From Amycolatopsis kentuckyensis (GTDB lineage: Bacteria > Actinomycetota > Actinomycetes > Mycobacteriales > Pseudonocardiaceae), in contig NZ_MUMI01000024.1 in NCBI RefSeq assembly GCF_002155975.1, positions 1-64,000 of the forward strand: DNA of 64,000 nucleotides. The letters are read 5' to 3'. Position numbers and translations under genes: made by a program. Shown here in pieces: positions 50,268-57,958 of this stretch. A model generated the notes under the pieces. The model saw only the letters and a list, made by a program, of their open reading frames with translations, searched no databases and was not told where the DNA came from. Position 1 is the stretch's first letter. Each line of letters opens with the position of its first letter.

Positions 50268-50337
50268 TCTTGTGTCTGGGGTCGATCTTGGCCGTGGCCG
50301 CTGTTGACCTTGGTTGACCGCCGTTGGCCGTCGCTAG

Positions 50338-50355
50338 TTGCACGTATGTTGCACG
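50338..50355 (+). promoter_or_regulatory. Left TTGCACG pair (candidate integrase arm sites)
   Basis: TTGCACG at 50338-50344 and 50349-50355, 11 bp apart, about 110 bp inside the left end. The same pair with the same spacing lies near the right end. The remainder of 50268-50644 has no supported gene. Confidence 0.55.
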
Positions 50356-50644
50356 GCGGGTCTGGTGCTCCGCGAGTTCGTAGCGGCTCCACATGCTGAG
50401 CTGATGTGGGCTCCGACACATCCGGCGCATGCCGTCCTCCTCTTCCGCGCGGCGGTGGCTGTCTGCCCCCGTCTTCCTCGCCCCTGCCGCAGTTGGCGCC
50501 GGGTCGTCGGTGTCAAGGGTGAGCGCAGCTCATCGCGCAGCGACGCCGCAGGCGCCCTTGATGGCGGCGGGCCGGTGTTAAACGATCGCCTGCGAGGGAG
50601 CAGCCAACCGTTGTGCCTGCACCACCGATGGCAAGGATGGACGC

Positions 50645-51241
50645 ATGAGTAACCCGACGCTGTGGGGCAGCTTGATCACTGGCCTGATTACCGGCGTCAT
50701 CGCGCTGTCGGGCGTGGTCTATACCCAACGGAGAGCAGACCGTCGTGAGCGTCAGCAGTGGGAACGCGAACGCGATCACGAGCGAATTCTCTGGGAACGT
50801 GAGGAAGCTGCCAGAACGTTCGAACACCGCCGTCTGGGCTACAGCACCTTCTACGAACTCTTGCGGTCAACCGCGAAGATGGTCTACGACGCTGGGTTGG
50901 AGCTGGGCCCGCCCCTCGATCCGGACTGGAACTTCCCCGCCTATCAGGAGCTCTTGCGTCTGGAGCTCTACGCAACCCCGAAGGTTCGCGAGTTGGCGCA
51001 CCTCGCTTATAGCGCGCTGTGGCGGTGGGGCCATGCGGTCGACTTGGAGGCGGAGGAGGCGGCTACTACGGACAGGGCCGACGACGATGCCGCCCCCGCC
51101 ACAGCTGGGTCGTCGGTCATCCCAGGTCTTGACGACGACTTCGGCTCTGAGGCGTTCTATGACGGGCAAGGGGTGTTCGACGAGGCGCAGCAACTGCTAC
51201 TTAGCAGTATGCGGACCGATCTCGGGGTGCCAAACGACTAG
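50645..51241 (+). CDS. Membrane-anchored coiled-coil protein (element 2 cargo)
   Basis: A 198-residue protein. One N-terminal membrane helix (LWGSLITGLITGVIALSGVV) is followed by a highly charged helix (QRRADRRERQQWERERDHER) and a mostly acidic C-terminal half. The family is not recognised. ATG 50645 has a weak GATGG-type site. It is the first gene inside the left att and belongs to the variable cargo region. Confidence 0.62.
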   Translation: MSNPTLWGSLITGLITGVIALSGVVYTQRRADRRERQQWERERDHERILWEREEAARTFEHRRLGYSTFYELLRSTAKMVYDAGLELGPPLDPDWNFPAYQELLRLELYATPKVRELAHLAYSALWRWGHAVDLEAEEAATTDRADDDAAPATAGSSVIPGLDDDFGSEAFYDGQGVFDEAQQLLLSSMRTDLGVPND

Positions 51242-51442
51242 GGCGCTCGTCATCGCCCGGGATGGCTGGTCACTTCGAGCAGTGTGTTCGCCTAAATCGA
51301 TCATCGATCTTGCGCGGGCCTGCCGGTGTGGTCGTAGAGTGCAGAGCGCGGCACCCGAGAGTATCCGCGTTGAGCAGGGCCAAACTCCGCGCGCGATGCG
51401 ACCGGGTGCCGCGTTCTTGCTTTTGGGACGGGTTGGGGTGGT

Positions 51443-51609
51443 GCTGTCGGCGGCGCTGCGCACAAGGTGACCTTCGGCGGCCCGCCCGGCGGCCGGCGGC
51501 CGAAGCGGAGCGGCAGGCCGTCCGTGCCGCACTCGGGCGGGGCCGCCGTGTGGAGCCGAGGTGCGCCGCCGATGGCGGCGCCTTGATCCCATAGAGCCAA
51601 GTTCGGCAA
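51443..51609 (+). promoter_or_regulatory. Structured leader upstream of the reverse transcriptase, shared with element 1
   Basis: It contains, in order, GTCGGCGGCGCTGCGCA, AAGCGGAGCGG, GGCCGTCCGTGC, an 8-bp hairpin GCGCCGCC-GAT-GGCGGCGC, and CTTGATCCCATAGAGCC followed by AAGTTCGGCAA, ending 70 bp before the RT start. Each block has a counterpart in the same order and sense before the element 1 cargo. The sequence 51242-51679 has no credible protein frame. Confidence 0.72.
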
Positions 51610-51679
51610 CGCAGTGGCTTATTACGCTGCATCACGGCAGAATGGAGGGCCTTGCGAAGAACTCCAACGGTGACGATGG

Positions 51680-53323
51680 GTGAGCGGGATCGTGAGTAAT
51701 CTGGGGCTCGACCTTTCCCGAGGTCTTCAGCTGTTTGCCCAGGAGAAGTATGGAGACTGGTACCGGGATCCCTGGGGGTGGCCGGAGTTCCGATGGATCC
51801 AGGCCAACGTAGAGAAGATCTCAGCGGCGGAGTTCTTTGACCCTAAGAGCAAGGAGCTCAAGTATGAGCCGGTCTTCCATAAAATGGAAGTTCCGAAAAC
51901 GCATCTTGGCACGAGGCCGGCTGTAATCCAAGATCCCCTTTCGCGCTTTTGGTACTTGGCTGCTGTCGGTGCGTCGATGAAATCTTTGCACGGCGATCTT
52001 GCCGAATTTGTATTTGGGTGGCGAGAGTCGCGTGGGGGCAGTCCGGTTGATTCTGGCTCGCAGTCTGAGGCTGCTACCAATGATAAGGAATGGGCGAACT
52101 ACATCGACCATGTTCGAGGTGGGCTTTCGCTTGATTACGGGCTGCAGGCTGACATAACGTCTTTCTTTGCGTCAATCGATACCGATCGTCTCTTGAATGT
52201 TGTTCGAGATAGAATCGGTCAGAACGCTTCTTTCGCTATCATCTCGCACGTCGTTAGAAGTCATTCTAAGTTGTCGCAGCGATCAGGGCTTCCGCAACGC
52301 AGCTTCGGCTCCGCTGCTTTGGCTAATCTCTATATGTTGCCGATTGATAACGTTCTTGCCAGCTCGCTGCGTCGCCACGGGGTGTCTATTGTAGCGCGCT
52401 GGATGGACGATATCGTTGCGTTTGGAGACGAAGTCTCGCTTTATCAGCTATATCTTGAGCTTCAAGAGATATCGCGCATGAACAAGTTGGAGTTGAACTC
52501 GGCTAAGGGGAGGCTGGCGCGCTCTGAAGAAATAGTGCGCGCCATTGACCTTGAGCAAGTTCGTGATGTACATATCGCTTGGAAAGAACTTAAGAGTGAC
52601 TACGATGGTAACCTTGATGCTGAAGCAAGCGAGGTCAGCGAAGAGGATGTTGAAAAGCTCATCGAGTTGGAAGACGTCGCACTTCGTGAAGGCGCCGATG
52701 CAGCAAGGCCTTGGCTGCGGGCGACGTTAAGTTCGCTGACTAAGAGTGAAAACTTCGATCGTGCACGCGCCTGGTTGGACAATGCGAAGAATATCCCTCA
52801 CGCTGCCGACTCCCTGGGGCGCTACTTGAGGGGCGCGGGTGCGGAAGGTGTGGAACGTCAACCTGGCGCTCCCAGTTTCTTTGATGAAAACGATATTCCA
52901 GCGTGGGGTGAGCTGTCGGAGTGGCTGATTGAACATCTGAAGAGCGGCTGGTGTCGAGTGGACTGGGTCAAGGCTCAGTTGGCTCTAGCGATACCGACTA
53001 GTAAAGTCTCCTCCGGTCTTCGTGATATTTTGCGTGAGTGGCTCACGACTAGTAATAATATGCAACTCGTTGCAATGGCTGGTCAGCGTATTTCAGAACT
53101 TGACCCTGATATGGCCTATGAGATTGTGCGGAGCAGGGCGGACGAAGTTCATGATCCGCTCTTGGAGCGAGTGTTGGCCCTAACCCTGCTTCAGGCTAGG
53201 AAAGATAGAAACCTAGTGGAAACACTCGTTAAAAGGTCGCCGTCGAACGTTTTCCTGGCGCGGTGGATGGAAGCCAACTCCTGGAAACCGGCGGAGGTTC
53301 CGCGAGACTTCGATCATGATTAG
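51680..53323 (+). CDS. Reverse transcriptase of the Abi/unknown-group type (element 2 cargo)
   Basis: A 547-residue protein with an RT palm and a long C-terminal region. Motif A is ADITSFFASID (Asp158), motif B is GLPQRSFGSAALANLYMLPI (203-222), motif C is RWMDDIVAFG with Asp243-Asp244 and Trp in place of Tyr, and motif D is LNSAKGRL near 272. Residues 300-547 are helical with no recognised domain. There is no maturase, endonuclease or Cas1 domain, so it is neither a group II intron RT nor a CRISPR RT. AT-rich codons mark recent acquisition. Location and layout suggest a defence RT. The start is GTG 51680; GTG 51692 is possible. Confidence 0.86.
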   Translation: MSGIVSNLGLDLSRGLQLFAQEKYGDWYRDPWGWPEFRWIQANVEKISAAEFFDPKSKELKYEPVFHKMEVPKTHLGTRPAVIQDPLSRFWYLAAVGASMKSLHGDLAEFVFGWRESRGGSPVDSGSQSEAATNDKEWANYIDHVRGGLSLDYGLQADITSFFASIDTDRLLNVVRDRIGQNASFAIISHVVRSHSKLSQRSGLPQRSFGSAALANLYMLPIDNVLASSLRRHGVSIVARWMDDIVAFGDEVSLYQLYLELQEISRMNKLELNSAKGRLARSEEIVRAIDLEQVRDVHIAWKELKSDYDGNLDAEASEVSEEDVEKLIELEDVALREGADAARPWLRATLSSLTKSENFDRARAWLDNAKNIPHAADSLGRYLRGAGAEGVERQPGAPSFFDENDIPAWGELSEWLIEHLKSGWCRVDWVKAQLALAIPTSKVSSGLRDILREWLTTSNNMQLVAMAGQRISELDPDMAYEIVRSRADEVHDPLLERVLALTLLQARKDRNLVETLVKRSPSNVFLARWMEANSWKPAEVPRDFDHD

Positions 53324-53460
53324 CGAATGGGTTACCATATTGTCCGACCGCTATGTAACGATGCGTGGACGTTGACGTCACACTGACGGGTGGTCGCGCA
53401 AAGTGAAGATTGGGCGTTAACTGGACTGCGGCAGTGTTGACGCTGAGAGGAAGTGCCGCG

Positions 53461-53844
53461 ATGTCGTTGACGGTCCCGGAAGAATTGGTCAGGAAGGCGC
53501 AGGCGGGCGCGATGACCGATGACGAATTCCTGGCCTGCGTTCAGAACTCGCTTCCCTACGCCTGGTCGGTGGTCGAGCGGCTGGTCAAGCAGTACGAGGG
53601 CGGGGCGACGGTCGCCGAGGACGGTACCGTTCCGCCGGATGACCAGGCGTGGGGCGAGCTGCTGCGCTTCGCTGCCAGCGACTCGATGCGCGGGGCGGTC
53701 GAGCGGAAGTACGGCGTCCGGCTGGCGTTCCAGAACTGCTGCAAGACGGGCCTGTTCGCCCCGTCGGCGGTGAAGGAGTACGAGGAGTTCGTCTCGCCGC
53801 GCGCGCAGATCCTCAACCAGAAGCCCGAACTGATCAACTGCTAG
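53461..53844 (+). CDS. Conserved hypothetical protein of AICEs
   Basis: A 127-residue acidic helical protein (LTVPEELVRKAQAGAMTDDE, then SLPYAWSVVERLVKQYEGG). ATG 53461 follows GAGAGGAAG; the upstream GTG at 53410 lacks a site. GC content returns to the element average, so it belongs to the backbone rather than the RT import. The function is unknown. A terminator follows. Confidence 0.68.
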   Translation: MSLTVPEELVRKAQAGAMTDDEFLACVQNSLPYAWSVVERLVKQYEGGATVAEDGTVPPDDQAWGELLRFAASDSMRGAVERKYGVRLAFQNCCKTGLFAPSAVKEYEEFVSPRAQILNQKPELINC

Positions 53845-53858
53845 GCATACGACAAAGC

Positions 53859-53889
53859 GCCCGTCGCGAACCAACGCGGCGGGCACTTT
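53859..53889. terminator. Terminator between the 127-residue gene and gntR
   Basis: Stem GCCCGTCGCG/CGCGGCGGGC (one wobble) with a six-base loop and an ACTTTT tail, between convergent genes. Confidence 0.78.
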
Positions 53890-53905
53890 TCGTATTTCCA
53901 TGCTC

Positions 53906-54655
53906 CTATTGCAATGGGTCTACGCGGAGCACGTATTCAAGCTCGAACCTATGTGCGTCCAACAATATGTCTGCGGTTTCCACGGGCGTCTCGTTCGAGT
54001 ACGTGGTTCGTACGATGATCACGACCGGCGTCCCCTTGCGGAGCTTTAGGGCCTCGGTCTCCGACGGTCGGGGCATCCGCGAACGAAGTCTCTCGACGAC
54101 CCGCGTCGGTCGCATGTCGATAGCCGTGAAGCGGTCCACCAGGCCGGCCGTCATCATGACGCCTTCCTCGGGACGCTCGATCACCGTGCCCTTGGTGATC
54201 TCCAGCGGCTCGTACGAGTGCGTGAGCATCATGGGCTCATCGTTCGCGTACGACGTGTAGTCGGTACGCATGACGTCGGCGCCGACGGGAATCTGCAGTC
54301 GGTGAGCGATGTCGGCGCTCGCGCGATCCGGGTACGTCTCGTGGCTGTACCGGGGGATGCGCTCGGCGGCCAGGGCCTCTTCGGCGAACGGGGCGCCGGG
54401 GTTGGTGCGGTAGTGCTGCTCTGACCTGCGGATGAGCGGCTGATACCGGCGGACGAACGCGCCGAGTCGCTGGACGCGATCGATCAACCCTTCGCTCTCC
54501 AGCAGGTCCAGGGCTTCGCGAGCGACGATGCGCGACACCTCGAACTGCTCGCTCAGCGCCTCCTGCGATGGCAGCCGGTCGCCTGGGGCGAGATCGCCGC
54601 TGACGATCCGCTCGCGCAGCACGTCAGCAACGCGTTCGTACATGTGCTCGGGCAC
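53906..54655 (-). CDS. GntR-family repressor (HutC type, KorSA-like)
   Basis: A 249-residue regulator. The winged helix is at residues 5-72 (LRERIVSGDLAPGDRLPSQE, EQFEVSRIVAREALDLLE). The UTRA effector domain spans about 88-245 (RTDYTSYANDEPMMLTHSYE, VETADILLDAHRFELEYVL). It faces the transfer/replication operon across a promoter region with three palindromic operators. In pSAM2 the equivalent KorSA silences pra and thereby excision and replication; the same role is inferred here. The element 1 copy is truncated. Confidence 0.86.
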   Translation of the reverse strand: MPEHMYERVADVLRERIVSGDLAPGDRLPSQEALSEQFEVSRIVAREALDLLESEGLIDRVQRLGAFVRRYQPLIRRSEQHYRTNPGAPFAEEALAAERIPRYSHETYPDRASADIAHRLQIPVGADVMRTDYTSYANDEPMMLTHSYEPLEITKGTVIERPEEGVMMTAGLVDRFTAIDMRPTRVVERLRSRMPRPSETEALKLRKGTPVVIIVRTTYSNETPVETADILLDAHRFELEYVLRVDPLQ

Positions 54656-54701
54656 GGTCGCTCTCCTGCCTGGTTCGGGCGTGCTTGATCAGCTTAGTTG
54701 A

Positions 54702-54750
54702 CTTGGCATGCCAAGCCTTGGTATACCTAGAGAGACCTTGGCATACCAAG
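54702..54750. promoter_or_regulatory. Three GntR operators
   Basis: Palindromes CTTGGCATGCCAAG (54702-54715), CTTGGTATACCTAG (54717-54730) and CTTGGCATACCAAG (54737-54750), consensus CTTGGYATRCCAAG, lie between gntR and the divergent Pra-like gene. Centre spacings are 15 and 20 bp. They would control both promoters. Confidence 0.82.
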
Positions 54751-54794
54751 GGGGCGGCGGCAAGGCCGCAAACGGCTGAGAAAGGGCCTCTGAC

Positions 54795-55256
54795 ATGGCG
54801 ATCATGAAGGGACACCGGTTCCCGATCGAGTTCGACAGCGCGTTTCCGCAGGGTCTGGTGCTGGTGGGCGAAGTGGCACCCGACAACGAGTACCAGTCGC
54901 GAGAGGATCGCGCGTCCGGACGCCCCGCGAGGCAGCGAGTCGACGAAGCCACCGGCAAGCGGCAGTGGAAGGCCACGGTCACCGACCCGGACGAGACCAA
55001 GGCGAAGCGGGCTTCGTTCGAGATCACGCTTCTGGCCGACGTCCAGCCGGTTCCGGTGACGTCGGAGGCGCTGCCGGGCATGCGCCCGATCGAGCTGGAC
55101 GGCTTGACGGCGGAGCCGAAGGTGGCCGGGCAGGGGGAGTTCAAGTACCTGTCCTACGCCTTCCGTGCGACCGGCTTCAAGGCGGCCGGAAGCGGTTCCG
55201 GGTCCAAGTCGACGCGGTCGGCCGCGACCGGTGAAGCGTCGGCCAAGGCGGCGTGA
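54795..55256 (+). CDS. Pra-like plasmid replication, integration and excision activator
   Basis: A 153-residue protein with KGHRFPIEFDSAFPQGLVLV, then KRQWKATVTDPDETKAKRAS, EALPGMRPIELDGLTAEP and FRATGF. This pattern matches proteins annotated as Pra in AICEs, where Pra switches on the rep-xis-int operon. The fold is beta-rich, and the C-terminus is Ser/Ala-rich. It is the first gene after the operators and thus the likely direct target of the GntR repressor. The stop overlaps the next start (GTGA). Confidence 0.68.
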   Translation: MAIMKGHRFPIEFDSAFPQGLVLVGEVAPDNEYQSREDRASGRPARQRVDEATGKRQWKATVTDPDETKAKRASFEITLLADVQPVPVTSEALPGMRPIELDGLTAEPKVAGQGEFKYLSYAFRATGFKAAGSGSGSKSTRSAATGEASAKAA

Positions 55257-55804
55257 GCGACATGAACACGTCCGGGCCGGTTCGCAATGCTGCGGCGTTT
55301 CACGAGCTGGTCCGGGCGTGGGAGCAGGCGTACCGCGACTACATGGCGGCCTGGGAGCACGGGGCTGCGGTGCTGTCGCCGACGAACGCTCAGAACACGG
55401 CGAGTGCGGCACAGCGGGTGTCGCGGGCGTGGCACGAGCTGGCCAAGTCGCGGGGGCTGCCCTGGTGGTGCGTCGCGGCTCTGGAGTCGGCCGCCGAGGG
55501 GTTCGAAGAGCTGGCGAAGGAATGGGCAAGCAAGGCAGGGCGGCATGACGGCCAACTGGGACGGGCTCGGCGTGACGTGGATCGTCGGGCGGGAAGCGGA
55601 ACTGACAGTCGAGGAGACTGGTTCGGAGCCGACGCATCCGCCGATGCTGGTGCTCGCGGGGGCGCCGTGCGTGGTGATGCTGCGGCCGCCGGACGACCCG
55701 GCGATGTGGCCAGCATGCGTGAAGTTCCTTCGCCAGCTCCGCGACGGCGCCGAGGACCTGGCGGCGCTTCTCGAAGCTCGCGCGGTGGCTCGGCTGGTGC
55801 GTGA
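55253..55804 (+). CDS. Hypothetical AICE protein, 3' half doubtful
   Basis: A frame of 183 residues from GTG 55253. Residues 1-97 look real (helical; FHELVRAWEQAYRDYMAAWE, LESAAEGFEELAKEWASKAG). From about 55545 the translation becomes Arg/Gly/Ala-rich and runs under the next gene in another frame, so the native C-terminus probably lay near 55550 and a stop may have been lost. The function is unknown. Confidence 0.55.
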   Translation: MSDMNTSGPVRNAAAFHELVRAWEQAYRDYMAAWEHGAAVLSPTNAQNTASAAQRVSRAWHELAKSRGLPWWCVAALESAAEGFEELAKEWASKAGRHDGQLGRARRDVDRRAGSGTDSRGDWFGADASADAGARGGAVRGDAAAAGRPGDVASMREVPSPAPRRRRGPGGASRSSRGGSAGA

Positions 55805-55820
55805 TGAGCAAGCCGGTTGA
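55545..55820 (+). CDS. Hypothetical AICE protein
   Basis: A 91-residue protein starting MTANWDGLGVTWIVGREAEL, with PPMLVLAGAPCVVMLRPPDD in the middle and an Arg/Ala-rich helix at the end. ATG 55545 is inside the previous frame; GGCGGC-type spacing gives no clear ribosome-binding site, so coupling is likely. The next gene starts within its last codons. Confidence 0.6.
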   Translation: MTANWDGLGVTWIVGREAELTVEETGSEPTHPPMLVLAGAPCVVMLRPPDDPAMWPACVKFLRQLRDGAEDLAALLEARAVARLVRDEQAG

Positions 55821-56052
55821 GCCGCGCACGCTGCGGGACGCGCACGAGATCGCAACGGAACGTCTTCCGGCGCCGGACGCGAACCCGGCAGTGTGGCTGG
55901 CTTTCCGGCAGGCGAACGCGCGGATGTACGAGAAGGTCGCCGACGTCGACCGGGGGCACCACCACGAGGCTTTGTACTGGGCGGGCTATGAACGCCGGAA
56001 GGCGGGGGAGGTGTCGACACAGATCCAGGGCGGCAAGTCGAAGTCTGAATAG
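55804..56052 (+). CDS. AMED_5909-like small protein
   Basis: An 82-residue protein: RTLRDAHEIATERLPAPDAN, then VWLAFRQANARMYEKVADVD, RGHHHEALYWAGYERRKAGE. The HHHEALYWAGYERR block is characteristic of a small family seen in Amycolatopsis elements (AMED_5909-type, from memory). The role is unknown. ATG 55804 overlaps the previous gene by 17 bp. Confidence 0.65.
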   Translation: MSKPVEPRTLRDAHEIATERLPAPDANPAVWLAFRQANARMYEKVADVDRGHHHEALYWAGYERRKAGEVSTQIQGGKSKSE

Positions 56053-56222
56053 TCTCGTGTAGACATACGAACAGTCAAACACTGCAACGAAAAACGCGCG
56101 CTATGTCGTGCGTCGATGAAACGCGTCCTCTTCCGGCGACGCGGAACCGTAAGGCGCAGAAGCGGAAACTCGGCTACCAACCATGCCGCTCCTGCGCTGT
56201 CCACAACCGTGGGATGTGAACA

Positions 56223-56390
56223 ATGCAGACGCTAGACGATGGCAACAGGCGTGCGCCAGTGGGGGTCACCCGCTCGCGCTGCGCGGAATGCAAGCGGTTC
56301 GCTCGGCTGCTGCCCGGCGAAACCAAGTGCGCCCCGTGCCTGGGGGCGTTGCCGCTGGATCTCTCGGCGGTGCTGCGGGGTGGCCGGTGA
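56223..56390 (+). CDS. Small zinc-ribbon protein coupled to FtsK
   Basis: A 55-residue ORF with a treble-clef-like pattern: CAECKRFARLLPGETKCAPC (two CxxC pairs 13 residues apart). The stop codon overlaps the FtsK start (TGATG), so it is translationally coupled. No ribosome-binding site is obvious. The cysteines, conservation-like composition and coupling support it. It could be a cofactor for the translocase or a nucleic-acid-binding regulator. Confidence 0.65.
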   Translation: MQTLDDGNRRAPVGVTRSRCAECKRFARLLPGETKCAPCLGALPLDLSAVLRGGR

Positions 56391-57958
56391 TGAACCTGTC
56401 TCCGGGATTCCTCATAGTGGCCCTGGGCGTGCTGGGGCTGGGTGTATGGGTGCTGCACAAGATCGGCCGTGCGTTGGCGTCGGTGGTCGAGGCGCTGGCC
56501 GCGATGGTGATCGTGTTCGTCGCCCTTTGGTGGGCCTGCAAGGCGGCGTTCTGGCTGCTGGCGCAGGTAGTGACGCGGTGGCGGACCAGCCTGGCCGTGG
56601 TCGCGGTCTACCTGTGGTGCGGGTGGCTGGGCTGGCTGTCGCTCGTGCTCGTCCTCGGTGGCCTGGCGCTGATCCTCGCCCTGTGGCGACTGGTCGACAT
56701 CGTGTCGTTCGATCAGTGGTGCTGGCGGTTCCTGCGCTCATGGTGGGCTCGTTGGGCGGTCTACGGGCGCAAGCTTCCCGGCTGGCTGCACGCATGTGGC
56801 CTGAGCGTTCGCGATGACGTGCTGCCGGTGGAAGTGACGGTGAACCTGGTCGGTCGTCGGAAGGCATCCCGGGCGACCGCTCGGCAGGCCGGGGTGCAGA
56901 TGCCGAAGGTCCTCGGTGTCCGGTCGGGCCCGTCGTGGGATGAGGTGCGGGTTCAGCTCGTGGCCGGCCAGAAGCCGGAGGACTTCGATGAGGCCGCTCG
57001 TGCGCTGGCTTCGGCGCGGAAGGTCGCGCGGTGCCAGGTGCGGGAGCTGGAACCCAATGTGGTGTCGGTCGACTTCCAGCGGCGGGACCTGCTCGGCTCG
57101 GTCGTGCACTCGTTGCTGGTGCCCGATCTGCTGGCGGCTGACGCGACCGGTGTGGATCTGCGGCGCGTGTGGTCCGGCCACACCGAGTACGGGCAGGACT
57201 GGCGAGTCCCGTTGTCCGGTTCCGGCGCGCACTGCCTGACGGCCGGGGCCTCGGGCGCGGGGAAGAACTCGGTGATGTGGTGCCCGCTGGTGTCGGCTGC
57301 TTCGGCGATCCGCTCGGGCGTGGTCCGCATGTCCGGGATCGACCCCAAGGGCATGGAACTGGCCTACGGGCGCGGAATCTTCGCCCGGTACGCAGTGTCC
57401 GGTAAGGACGCGATCGAGGTCCTGGACGACCTCGTGGGCACGATGGAGGCGCGCAAGGCCGAGTTCGCCGGACGCCTGCGAACGGTCCCGATCAGCACCG
57501 AACACCCGCTGGAGCTGCTTGAGTTCGACGAGATCGGCGCCCTGACCAAGTACACCGACCGCAAGACCCGCGATCAGATCGTCGAACGCGTCGCGCTGCT
57601 GACCACGCAGGGGCGAGCGCTCGGGATCACCGTTCGCGGCTACGTCCAGGAACCGACGAAGGACACGGTCCCGGTGCGGGAGCTGTTCACCCGCCGTGTG
57701 TGCTTGCGGGTGACTTCGAAGACGCACGTCCCGATGGTCCTCGGCGACGGCGCCTATGAACGGGGCGCCTGGGCCAACCGGATCGGCGACTCGGAAGCCG
57801 GGGTCGGCTACGTGTGGGGCGAGGGCATCCGCGAGCCGCTGCGCATCCGGGCCGGGTGGGTCGGTGACGACGCGGTGAAGGAGCTGGAGCACTACGTCAC
57901 GAACGGCGGCGTGGTCGACCTGGCCGCTCGGCGCGGTGCTGAGGGGGTGGCGGCGTGA
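56390..57958 (+). CDS. FtsK/SpoIIIE-type DNA translocase (TraB/TraSA-like)
   Basis: A 522-residue conjugation pump. Two or three N-terminal membrane helices (residues 5-105) precede a motor domain. Walker A is GASGAGKNS near residue 290, with Asn where Ser or Gly is usual. Then come MSGIDPKGMELAYGRG and Walker B LLEFDEIGAL near 385. TQGRALGITVRGYVQEPTKD and TRRVCLRVTSK follow as in other AICE FtsK proteins. It moves double-stranded DNA between mycelial cells. ATG 56390 is chosen because the zinc-ribbon gene occupies the upstream frame. Confidence 0.87.
   Translation: MNLSPGFLIVALGVLGLGVWVLHKIGRALASVVEALAAMVIVFVALWWACKAAFWLLAQVVTRWRTSLAVVAVYLWCGWLGWLSLVLVLGGLALILALWRLVDIVSFDQWCWRFLRSWWARWAVYGRKLPGWLHACGLSVRDDVLPVEVTVNLVGRRKASRATARQAGVQMPKVLGVRSGPSWDEVRVQLVAGQKPEDFDEAARALASARKVARCQVRELEPNVVSVDFQRRDLLGSVVHSLLVPDLLAADATGVDLRRVWSGHTEYGQDWRVPLSGSGAHCLTAGASGAGKNSVMWCPLVSAASAIRSGVVRMSGIDPKGMELAYGRGIFARYAVSGKDAIEVLDDLVGTMEARKAEFAGRLRTVPISTEHPLELLEFDEIGALTKYTDRKTRDQIVERVALLTTQGRALGITVRGYVQEPTKDTVPVRELFTRRVCLRVTSKTHVPMVLGDGAYERGAWANRIGDSEAGVGYVWGEGIREPLRIRAGWVGDDAVKELEHYVTNGGVVDLAARRGAEGVAA

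Noticed and set aside
51443-51609. Retron msr-msd RNA for the neighbouring reverse transcriptase
   Set aside because: The same block precedes a non-RT gene in element 1, and no inverted repeats flanking a typical msr-msd with a branching G could be made out; a shared leader explains it better.
51680-53323. Diversity-generating retroelement or group II intron RT
   Set aside because: No template/variable repeat pair, accessory protein, intron domain V or maturase region could be found around the gene.
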